From assembly GCF_029867415.1 (NCBI RefSeq), contig NC_081183.1, positions 51,167,133 to 51,231,132 of the forward strand: a DNA stretch of 64,000 nucleotides, read 5' to 3'. Positions within the stretch are counted from its first letter, which is position 1. Every line of letters starts with the position of its first letter. Source of the DNA: Vicia villosa (lineage: Eukaryota; Streptophyta; Magnoliopsida; Fabales; Fabaceae). A program made the translations under genes and the position numbers. Positions 10,035-19,605 of this stretch are shown here, in pieces. The notes below the pieces were generated by a model that had not been told where the DNA came from, did no database searches, and was given only the letters and a program-made list of their open reading frames with translations.

Positions 10035-10488
10035 TAATGCGATGACCCTTCAATCTCCAAACGAAAGGCTTCCTGCCCTCTTATGGAAAAGATAGACCCT
10101 TTCATCCTGAAAGGCTAAAAGAAACCTTATTTTCAAAACTTCAAGGTAATTGCCCCTAATTGCTTTGCCTTGCTCTAAAATTTTATATTCTTTCTCATAA
10201 TTCTTCAAAAGGGCAACGTTCATTTACGAGCTAAAGTCCCTATCTTTTTCATCTACATTTCTGAAAAACAAAAGCGAGCAAAGCAATTAAGAGCCCATGG
10301 AAAACCATGGATGCAAAGGGTGCCTTACACCTTCCCTTTGCATAATTACCCCCCCGAACCCATTTTATTTAAAAGGTTTTTCCTGTTTCTTTTAGCCTTT
10401 CTAACTTGTTTGGATAAAATAAAAGTCGGTGGCGACTCTTGCTATCCGCGACATTTCAATTATAAAAGTCAGTTCACCATATTACACT
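9926..10488 (+). mobile_element. Truncated LTR fragment of a third Ogre subfamily
   Basis: From about 10130 the sequence follows the end of the LTR at 1698-6384: an AAGGTAATTGCC donor-like word, GAGCCCATGG-N4-CCATGG, the terminal hairpin (10311-10343), TTGGATAAAATAAAA, TGGCGACTCT and GTCAGTTCAC. The similarity is clear but far from identical, so it comes from another subfamily. At 9926-10130, short repeats of GAAAGGCT resemble degenerate U3 sequence. It stops at about 10488, short of an LTR terminus, where minus-strand chromovirus LTR sequence begins. Confidence 0.7.
10311..10343 (+). other. LTR-end hairpin with compensatory change
   Basis: ATGCAAAGGG (10311-10320) pairs perfectly with CCCTTTGCAT (10334-10343) around a 13-nt loop. 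Compared with the hairpin at 6149-6180, one A-T pair has become G-C on both sides. Confidence 0.7.
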
Positions 10489-10875
10489 ATCATATGACTT
10501 AATTGATACGAATTCCACATCTATTCTATGCTATTAACCCCTAACCCGATAATAGATGATAATCATATAAGTCCCCCTTACCTTAGCCAAATTCTTGAAC
10601 TCTTCCCCTTTCTCTGCTTCTGCACTTTCACGTTCTTCCTCTCTTCTCCTCTTCTGCTCTTTTCACGTTCTTTCTCTAATTTTCTTCTTTTCCTTCTTTT
10701 ATGAAAAATAATAAAATTTAGTAAAAAGGCCTTGTGACTAACACCCCTCCTTTTACTAACACTACCTCGGCCCAAATCTATTATTTTCCATATTTTTTAG
10801 AGAAATGTCAAATAATTCCAATAAAATAATCTAAATCCCAATTAAATTAAATTAAGGAAAATTACGGATGTTACA
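10489..10875 (-). mobile_element. Chromovirus 3' LTR fragment (U3 side)
   Basis: On the minus strand it starts TGTAACATCCG just after the PPT and then resembles the LTR start of the 8-kb element at 53260 and 59036: AT-rich sequence, GGGCCGAGG, GTTAGTAAAA, a GA-rich tract containing AACGTGAAAG twice, then GGCTAAG|GTAAGG. It is cut at about 10489 by Ogre LTR sequence, so only about 390 bp remain of an LTR likely over 2 kb long. Confidence 0.75.
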
Positions 10876-10889
10876 ACTCTCCCCCACTA
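10876..10889 (-). other. Polypurine tract of chromovirus
   Basis: On the minus strand it reads TAGTGGGGGAGAGT directly before the LTR start TGTAACATCC. The other two minus-strand families have TARTGGGGGAGAGT-type tracts at the same place. Confidence 0.85.
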
Positions 10890-10916
10890 AAGAGTTTTCG
10901 TCCTCGAAAACATACC

Positions 10917-11469
10917 TCAAGCAAAGAGTTCTGGATAGGAATCTCACATTTGGCTTTCTAACTCCCAGGTGACGTTTCCATCAGCTGCTCCTCCCCAAGC
11001 TACTCTGACTAAAGCTATTTCCTTGCCCCGCAATTGCTTCAGTCTTCTATCTTCAATCCTCACAGGCAACGTTTCAATCGTTAAGTTGTCTTTAACCTGC
11101 ACATCATCCACTTGGATCACGTGGTATGGATCCGAAATGTATTTCCTCAATTGAGACACATGAAATACATCATGCAACTTGGCAAGCATCGGCGGTAACA
11201 CAATACGATATGCCACTTCTCCCACTCTTTCAGAAATTTGGAATGGTCCAATAAAACGCGGAGTCAACTTCTTTGACTTCAAAGCTCGGCCAATACCCGT
11301 CATAGGAGTAACCTTTATAAACACATGATCTCCCTCTTGAAACTCAAGTGTCTTCCTTCTTTTAACATAATAACTCTTCTGACGACTCTAAGAAGCTTTC
11401 ATCTTCTCTTGAATCATCTTAATCTTCTCCGTAGTCTGTTGTACAATTTCTGGTCCAATCACAACACTC
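10917..11469 (-). pseudogene. Chromovirus integrase C-terminus and chromodomain-like end
   Basis: It continues the integrase after a deletion and frameshift near 11500. Recognisable segments are a GDHVFIKVTP-type start, LTPRFIGPFQI, LHDVFHVSQLRKYISDP and a C-terminal ALVRVAWGG...TWELESQM that fits the chromodomain-like end of Tekay/Del-type chromoviruses. A TAG replaces an expected Gln in KAS-SRQKSYY, and a TGA replaces an expected Arg (CGA to TGA, a CpG site) after ESQM. The natural stop is probably TGA at 10917-10919, nine codons later. The protein would tether and complete integration, but this copy is dead. Confidence 0.75.
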
Positions 11470-12915
11470 TCACCAGCTTCGTACCAACACAAACGGAGCC
11501 ATACCTATACTCGAATGAAAACCGTTATTGTAGGTAAATTCAATCAAAGGAAGATAACTATCCCAAGCACATCCTTTTTCTAGCACACAAGCACGTAACA
11601 AATCTTCTAACGACTGAATTGTCCTCTCAGTCTGTCCATCCGTATGCGGATGATAAGCAGAACTCAATCTCAGCTTAGTACCCAAAGCCTTCTGCAAACC
11701 TTCCAAGAACTTAGACGTAAATCTCGGATCCCTGTCTGACACGATACTCGAAGGAATACCATGTAGACTGACTATCTTCTCAATATATAATTGAGCCAAC
11801 TTTTCCATCGGATAATCCATCCTTACCGGTATAAAATGTGCAGACTTCGTCAACCTGTCCACAACAACCCAGATAGCTTCACAATTCTTCACAGTTCTCG
11901 GCAGACCCGAAACAAAATCCATAGATATGCTATCCCATTTCCACTCGGGAATAAACATCGGTTGCATAAATCCAGATGGCTTCTGATGTTCAACCTTTGA
12001 CTTCTGGCAAGTCAAACAAGAATACACAAACTCAGCAATTTCTTTCTTCATTCCAGACCACAAAAACTGCTTTCTCAAATCAGGATACATCTTGGTAGCA
12101 CCAGGATGAATACTTAATCCACTACGGTGTCCTTCTTCTAAAATACTTCTTCTAAGTTCAGCAACATTAGGAACACAAATACTGTCACCAAACCTTAGTA
12201 ACCCATTCTCGTCAACTCTGAATTCACCGCCCTTGTCTTGGTTAATGAAAGTCAACTTGTCAACTAATTCGATATCAGCCTTCTGACCCTCTTTGATCTC
12301 TTCAAGAATACCACTGGTCAGCTTCAGCATACCCAACTTAACACTAGTAGGAGTACCTTCACATACCAAACTCAAGTCTCTGAATTGTTCGATCAAATCC
12401 AATTCCTTCACCATTAGCATAGCCATATGAAAAGTCTTCCTACTTAAAGCATCAGCAACCACGTTTGCCTTACCCGGATGGTAATTCAAACTAAAATCAT
12501 AATCTTTGAGGAATTCCAACCACCTTCTCTGCCTCATATTCAGTTCTTTCTGGTCAAAGAGATACTTCAGACTCTTATGATCACTAAACACCTCAAACCT
12601 CGAACCATACAAATAATGTCGCCACAACTTCAAAACAAAAACTACTGCTGCCAACTCTAAATCATGAGTCGGATAATTCCTTTCATGCACTTTGAGTTGT
12701 CTTGATGCATAAGCGACTACTTGTTGATTCTGCATCAGTACACCACCTAAATCCATCAACGAAGCATCACAATAAACCACAAATGACTCTGTCGGATTCG
12801 GCAAAATCAAAATAGGAGCACTAGTCAACCTCTTCTTCAGTTCTTGGAATCCTTCTTCACATTTCACATCCCAAATAAAGGCCCGACCCTTCCTGGTTAA
12901 TTTAGTTAACGACAA
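11470..12915 (-). pseudogene. Chromovirus RT thumb, RNase H and integrase core
   Basis: A 481-codon open stretch. RNase H is seen as FVVYCDASLMDLGGVL...VVAYASRQLKVHERNYPTHDLELAAVV and YHPGKANVVADALSR. Integrase follows with an HHCC zinc region (GHRSGLSIHPG...CLTCQ), then the catalytic series MDFVSGLP (Asp), VSDRDPRF (Asp) and HPHTDGQTERT (Glu). It ends out of frame after SIGMAPF, where the usual EALYGRRCRTPL block of plant chromoviruses is missing. That 35- or 37-base loss shifts the frame. The upstream RT portion is in the same frame, separated by TAG and TAA codons. Confidence 0.9.
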
Positions 12916-13089
12916 TGCTAACTTTGAAAATCCTTCAATGAACTTCCTGTAATAACCTGCAAGACCAAGAAAACTACGGATTTCGGAAACTGACTTCGGA
13001 GCTTCCCACTAAGATAGAGCCTCTATCTTGGTAGGATCAACAGCAATACCATTCTTGGAAATCACATGTCCAAGAAAACTGACCTCTTC

Positions 13090-13521
13090 TTACCAAAATT
13101 CACACTTCGACAGTTTGGCAAAAAGTTGCTTCTCTTTTAACAACTCCAACACAGTTCTGAGATGTTCCGCAAGTTCTTCCTCACTCTTAGAATATATTAG
13201 GATATCATCTATAAACACCACCACGAACTTATCGAGATAAGGATGAAATATCCTATTCATATACTCCATAAATACACCAGGTGCATTAGTAACCCCGAAC
13301 GGCATTACCGAATACTCATAATGCCCATACCTTGTTCTGAAAGCAGTCTTCTGAATATCATCGTCTTTCACACGAATCTGGTGATACCCAGACCTCAGAT
13401 CAATCTTACTAAACACATGTGCTCCAACCAGTTGATCCATCAAATCATCAATCCTCGGCAAGGGATACTGATTCTTGATAGTAACCTTGTTCAATTGTCT
13501 GTAATCCACACACAACCTCAT
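13090..13521 (-). pseudogene. Chromovirus reverse transcriptase core
   Basis: The segment runs from [12 protein letters not shown] through [36 protein letters not shown] and the catalytic FIDDILIYS to KCEFW, where TAA replaces the expected Leu codon of the FWLEEV-type motif. The RT active-site Asp pair is intact. It lies in frame with the protease upstream and the thumb/RNase H downstream, so one polyprotein frame has been split by stops. TAG codons at 13612-13614 and near 13531 interrupt the region before it. Confidence 0.9.
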
Positions 13522-13611
13522 TGAACCCTCTTTCTACTTCACTAGCAACACAGGTGCACCCCACGAAGAAACACTAGGACGAATGAACTTCTTCTCAAGT
13601 AATTCATCCAA

Positions 13612-14268
13612 CTACTTCTTCAGTTCAGCCAACTCAGATGGCGACATACGATACAGTGCCATCGATACTGGACAAGTTCCCGGAATCAATTCAATGGAAA
13701 ACTCTACTTCTCTTTCTGGTGGTAATTCATTCACTTCTTCCGGAAAAACTTCTGGAAAATCACATACCACTGGTAGTTCGCCACTTACTACCCTTTCCTT
13801 CGAATTTTCCAATGCAAATAACATAAACACCGTTGCACCATTCTTGATAGCTTCATCCACCTGTCTAGCTGTCATCTCCAGATCATCAGAATTAACTCCT
13901 TTAGGAAAGATTACTGTCTTCAAAAAATAGTTGATGTGAACACGGTTAAATTCTAACCAGTTCATTCCCAGGATTATATCGAGTTGTTTCAACGGAAGGC
14001 ACACTAAGTCCATCCCGAATTCTCTACCAAAAATGTCAACCGGACAATTCAAGCATGCAGACGAAGTAGTTACTGAACCCGACGCTGGAGTATCAATAAC
14101 CATACTTCCATTTATTTCAGATATTTCCAAATTCAATCTCTTAGCACAATCCAAAGAAATAAAAGAATGATTTGCTCCAGTATCAATAATCGCAACTAAA
14201 GGTGTGCCATGAATAAAACACGTACCTTTAATTGGTCTATCCTCCGGAGTGTTCTCTGATCCAGACAA
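13612..14268 (-). pseudogene. Chromovirus aspartic protease and linker
   Basis: The retropepsin active site is IIDTGANHSFIS (Asp29 counted from the Met at 14268), followed by the second-half signature LDIILGMNWLEFN. The linker to RT contains DFPEVFPEEVNELPPEREVEFSIELIPGT and YRMSPSELAELKK, the usual lead-in to the gypsy RT. It is in frame with gag, separated by a single TAG at 14314-14316, so gag and pol were originally one long frame. It ends at another TAG in place of an expected Gln. Confidence 0.9.
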
Positions 14269-14313
14269 AGCAAAAACTTTTCCTCCAGTTTGATTCTTCT
14301 TCGGTTTAGGACA

Positions 14314-15249
14314 CTATGGGCTAATGTGACCCTCTTCACCACAATTGTAACAAGTCACAATCTCCTTCTTACAATCAGCGGTAACATGGCCCACTTCTTC
14401 ACACTTGAAGCACTTCTTCGGGTTCAGCTTGCACTCATTCCTACGGTGCTCGACCTCACCACAGTTATAGCACCTGACAAAAGCACTGGAGTCTCCCCCA
14501 CTAGGCTTCTTCCAACCACCAGTCCTTGGATTACCTCTACCATATGGCTTACCCTTATCCATAGGCTTCTTCCCTTTTCTGTCAACTAACTCGCGAGAGT
14601 GAGATGACTTCAGCTTGAGATTATCTTCCTCGAAGACCCTACTACAGTCCACCAAGTCTACAAATCTCCGAATCCTCTGATATCTGATACCCTGCTTAAT
14701 CTCATCACGGAGACCGTTCTCGAACTTGACGCATTTCGAGAATTCACTAGCTTCATCGTTGTTGTAGTGAACGTAGTACTTCGCCAACTCAACGAACTTC
14801 GAAGCATACTCTGGTACTGTCATGCTACCTTGAACTAGTTCCAGAAATTCAATTTCCTTTCGACCCCTTACGTCTTCAGGAAAGTACCTTCTAAAAAATT
14901 CTCTCTTGAACACAGCCCAAGAAATACCCACACCATCAGTTTCCAGTTCATTCCTGGTGGCCATCCACCAGTCGTCAGCTTCTTCAGACAACATGTGAGT
15001 ACCATATCCCACCTTCAGATCCTCAGCACAATCTATGACTCTGAAGATTCTCTCGATCTTCTTAAGCCACTTCTGAGCACCTTCAGGATCATGCGTGCCC
15101 TTGAACAATGGAGGATTGTTCCTCTGAAAACTGTCCAGCTGCCTGTCAACACCAATCGCAGCTCCATTTGCATTTCCTCCCAGCACACCAGCAATCATGC
15201 CGAGAGCCTCGAAGATAGCATCGTCGTTTCTTCCTACTCTTCCAGCCAT
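14314..15249 (-). pseudogene. Chromovirus gag with three zinc knuckles
   Basis: The 311-codon gag starts MAGRVGRND. The capsid-type domain has FKGTHDPEGAQKWLKKIERIF, DWWMATRNEL, FKREFFRRYFPEDVR and MTVPEYASKFVELAKYY. A basic linker is followed by CCHC knuckles CYNCGEVEHRRNEC and CFKCEEVGHVTADC, and a third, CYNCGEEGHISP, whose last Cys lies just beyond a TAG (expected CAG, Gln). Gag packages the RNA and forms the particle. Apart from this stop it is complete. Confidence 0.9.
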
Positions 15250-15370
15250 TGTTCTGCTTAAATCACAACCAATTTAATCAGAACAGAAGTATCGACAGTT
15301 AACTCTTACTAGTCGCATACACAGGAAAAACAAAACTAGCACTAAGACTCTGGTCATAACGACCGACTAT

Positions 15371-15382
15371 GCTCTGATACCA
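15371..15382 (-). other. PBS of chromovirus (initiator tRNA-Met type)
   Basis: On the minus strand it reads TGGTATCAGAGC, the classic complement of the plant initiator tRNA-Met 3' end, four bases after an LTR terminus ending GTTACA. Confidence 0.9.
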
Positions 15383-15386
15383 CTAT

Positions 15387-17696
15387 TGTAACACCCCTTA
15401 CTAACCCCGCGGAAATTTAAAACAATTATATAGATCATACATAATTTCACCACTTCGCATCACATACATCTTACAACATGTTTCACCGCAAAACAACTAA
15501 TCAATATAATACAACTTTCAAAACGGCAACGATGTCATTAATCACATATTCAAATATACAAGTATGATATCAAATACGTCACAACAAACATATCATTATC
15601 ACGTCACAACAAACACCTCGTCATCTCAACAATCCAAACACAATTCAGATGCTATTCAAATGCGACTCGAATGTGACTCAAACTTATGCATATGCATGTG
15701 GTACCATTGGGGTAAAACTCCCGTCTCAAACAGTTTGCCATTGGGCCGTCTCAAACATTTGCCACAAGGGTCGTCTCAAACAATTGCCACTAGGGCCGTC
15801 TCAAACAATGCAATGAATGTGACTCAATGATGCACATTCACAAACACAACATAAACCACTTAATCAACTTAAACGACATAATCAACTTGAACGACATAAT
15901 CAACTTAAACAACATAACCACATCAACTAAACAGCATCAACTCAATGCCAGGGTTCTATGGCAATAACCGTATCATAGTAATTTACCACATCTCAATCAC
16001 ATCATCACATTATATCGACATACAACATCTATTCAACTTAATTCTTATCAACATAATACAACTTATCAGTAATGACCATAGGGTCTACAATAAAAACGAC
16101 AAATTTATCATGTCATAGCAACAATAACAATTCAACATATTGCACAACAACGAAAAACATCAACATGTTACAACAACAACAACAATTCATCATGTTACAA
16201 CAACAACAATTCATTATATTGCACATCAACAACAAACATCAACAAATTCCTCATATTCCCTAATTCAAGTAATCATCATAACAAGTTATATTCAACTTCC
16301 TAATAAAGACATATATATATTCTTAATTAATCACATGGCATCATCATCGACTCATACATATCACATACGCACAATTAATCACCTATAGCATACAACATCT
16401 TTATCAATTATGCATATCATCACATATCTCATTATCTCACTATAAGGAAGACACATATTATCATTTCAATAACATTGTATCGTCAGAAGGAAAACATGCA
16501 TCGAGTTATACTATAACATAATTATGTCATTTCATCGCAAAAAGCATACTTCATATATTAACATAGCATAGTTCATCAATTAATCCTAATAAACATAATA
16601 GGAAACTATATCATATGGATAATTTTATTGCATCATGGTATAGTTCGTTGCGTTAGCTTTCCAACGCTTCGAATGGCGCCTAAAACGGAGTTACGGATCA
16701 AAAGTTACATCATTTCAAAGTTTAGAAAAAGTTCTGCAAAACAGGGTTCGCGGCGCGAACTGAGCGAATTCAAAAATTCCTAACTTTCTGCCAAGCAGTT
16801 CGCGGCGCCAAAAGAGGTTCGCGGCACGAACTGGCAATTTCAGAAACCCCCAAAACACGAAAACAGCATACGAATTTCATCCCAAAACCCCTAAACTCAA
16901 CCCAATCAAGTTGGAAAACACCAAGCATCACGAACAACCACAGAATACATGTTATAAACACAAATACAACACATATTATGGATCTTCTAACATCACAACA
17001 TCATTAAGCATCAATTAAACACATTTCAAATCATCAATCAAGCATTTGTTCGTAAACCCTAACATCTCTACACACAACTTCCATGGAGAATAACATACAA
17101 TCTAACCCATCATATACATCATCATGCCAACCCTTAGAAAGTAAGAACCCCACCCTTACCTTAGTAAAAGCTTCACTTCCTTCAATGGAGCTCTTCCTCT
17201 TCATGCCATAACTTTCTTCTCTTCCTCTCTTCTTTCTCTTCTTTCTCTCCTTTCTCTTCTTTTCCACAAAATGAGTTATGAGGTTTAATCTCTAAAACCC
17301 TAACTCTTACTATCTTTTCTCACTAATGGGCTTAACCCACAATCCAACTTCATATTCTATATTCTTTCCACTTAGGCCCAATTCATAATATTCCTCTAAT
17401 TACTCAATTAAGCCAAATAACACACATAATTGAATAATCACACAACATAACCGAATATTATTTCCAATAATATTCCACATTTACCATCGATCCATAACTT
17501 TAACAATACTGACTCCCAATTGTACTTCTCTGACTAATCCGACTAATAAATCCGACCACATCTTAACTGCTCAAATTAACATATTAATCCAAATTACCCT
17601 TTAGAATAATACCGATAAACCTCGACTTCAACTAATTCCAATGAATAAATCCTCGATCAATTTAATTAAATAATTAATTAAATTTGGGGCGTTACA
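15387..17696 (-). mobile_element. Chimeric LTR A: chromovirus LTR end joined to array LTR
   Basis: The first 41 bp (15387-15427, TGTAACACCCC...CCCCGCGGAAATTT) match the LTR terminus of the 8-kb element at 50985, not that of the array. From about 15428 the sequence follows array LTR B starting at its position 20043, so about 437 bp of array LTR end are missing. It ends ...GGCGTTACA at 17696. Contents match other array LTRs: a 4-fold GGGCCGTCTCAAACA repeat (about 15725-15810), CAA/ACA-rich microsatellite (16100-16240), a GTTCGCGGCGCGAAC palindrome zone (16746-16831, 18 bp shorter than in B-D), a GA-rich tract and a CTAAG|GTAAGG donor-like site on the minus strand. Confidence 0.75.
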
Positions 17697-19605
17697 ACTC
17701 TCCCCCACTTAGAATATTTTCTTCCTCAAAAATCCATCAGACATAACCGTCCTCAACTTCACTTCCAAGTCTCCAATTCTCAATTGCATTAGTCAACACT
17801 TCGACTACCAAAATAACTCAATCTGACTTAAATCCAGTGTCAATTATTCAACATCTCAACAACATACTCGTTAGCAACTTACCAACCATCTCAGGAATCT
17901 CTCGACTCACCAATACTTATGGTAACAACAACTTTAACATGCTTATACTTGGAGATACAATCTCACTTCATTAACTTAGCAACACAGTCATCACTGTTCA
18001 ACAATACCTTGACTATCGATCCTTAAGGTAGTAACAATCATAATCCTCATATACTTGGGTGTTCAACTCCATACTATTACCGTATTAACAACATTCTGAA
18101 CACCATAACACATGCTTACTTCCATTCTCATAATTATACGTGATAATCTTCAACAAACACCAACAACTCTCTCTCCACCTTGTTGTATTACTCCTATAGT
18201 GAAATCAACGTAGCCGGCATACTCAACTCAGTCATAGTACAAAATATCACTTCTTAGTTCTTACTTACAGAGTCCAGCAACAATATCACGATAACCAAAA
18301 CCAGAACACGTATAGCAACTGCGCCACCTTACACATCCGCTGCGCAACTCTGATAATCCATCATAAGTCACTGTCCATGTTATATCTTCCCGTCAATTAC
18401 AAGGTTCACAAGTCTTAATCTAGTTCAGACTTCCTTAAACATCTGTCACAAAATCGTTGTTCACTCGACATTCTCAATCCTTCACTTTGCGATGTTATCT
18501 CACCTATAAACCAGCTTCTCCGACTTGTTCATTACTTCTCAACTATTCATGGATACCTTTCCGTTAATTCACACCAACCAGAGAGTAACTATCTTCACGA
18601 CATAACATTCATCCATTTACGCACTTATCAAGCTAGCAAGATACCTCTATACTATCCAATCACGATTTCGTCTACTATCAACAAGAGATTAAGGGTGATC
18701 AAGTCCTCAATTTGTCAATAGATAGCCGACAACCATAATGGAGTATAAACCATCATTACCAACATTAATAATTTCCTTTTCCAACTCGTACGCATATCAC
18801 CCGAAAAACTATAATTCCATAATTCACTAATCTTCCAAAATCATCCGAACAAAACTAACACCGACGTCTTGCAGCTACTTCCTTAAGCACCTCTGACGAT
18901 ACATCAAAACAAAAGTCATGTAAACCATTATCCGCACTTCTTATTATTGAAATCATACTCATCTCTTCGCATTACCAATTCTTACTCGCGCTTTAGAAAG
19001 TTTCAACAACTTCAACGACTTCTACTACTGCCTCAATCACTTGCATCAATCTTACAACAATACTTCTTTTAATCACTGATCCAACATCGACATCTTATGC
19101 AAGGTTGCTTAACCAACAACTTCACAGTCCATCAACAACACTGGAACATCACACTTTCTAAATTCCATCTTCTAGAATTTATTCTCATTACTTACAGTTA
19201 CCTTCAGACACATCAGGAGCTTGCACCATACTCGCATACCAACAACCTCTACATAGCTCCTCATCCTTCGAGAAGTGAACATCAAAAATTCCTACTCATC
19301 CTCTTCCTCAAGATGCTCCACTTAATTAGCAACAAAAATCTTAAATCCAAGTCATCTTCGATTCAAGAAACAACAAACTCCAACAACACTTGTACTGTCG
19401 CCCTCAGCAGCATACTACATCCTACAACTGAAACATAACCGAGAAGCATAGCTTCTCCCCCACTTAGCTTCAAACCAACTCCTGCAGACAAACGATCAGA
19501 AGAACAACAAGTACTGACAGTGTTTCACACACTCGTCGTGTACACATGAATACACATCATTAAACAACATTGGCCGGACGGACCGACCTGCTCTGATACC
19601 ACTAC
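17697..19605 (-). mobile_element. Array internal region 1 (non-coding, 1909 bp)
   Basis: Minus strand: the PBS (19590-19601, TGGTATCAGAGC) at the right, the PPT TAAGTGGGGGAGAGT at the left. The PPT-proximal stretch has TCTTCCTC-AAAAT...CTTCCAAGTCTCC, faintly matching the pol 3' end of the chromovirus. A hairpin GAGAAGC-ATA-GCTTCTC (19441-19457) joins a second PPT-like tract (19455-19467). A 66-bp block (18672-18737) recurs in the 8-kb element. A 113-codon plus-strand frame (19097-19438) recurs in every unit but has no domain and runs against the element's direction. Confidence 0.8.

Noticed and set aside
16072..16388. Gln/His/Asn-rich frames in array LTRs
   Set aside because: Translation of CAA/ACA microsatellite.
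17034..17267. 77-codon Lys/Arg-rich minus-strand frame in array LTRs
   Set aside because: Start comes from the GA-rich leader tract and it runs across the donor-like site; not supported as a protein, though it could be a leader peptide.
19097..19438. 113-codon frame repeated in every array unit
   Set aside because: Its repetition reflects near-identical units, not selection. It runs against the element's strand and has no domain.
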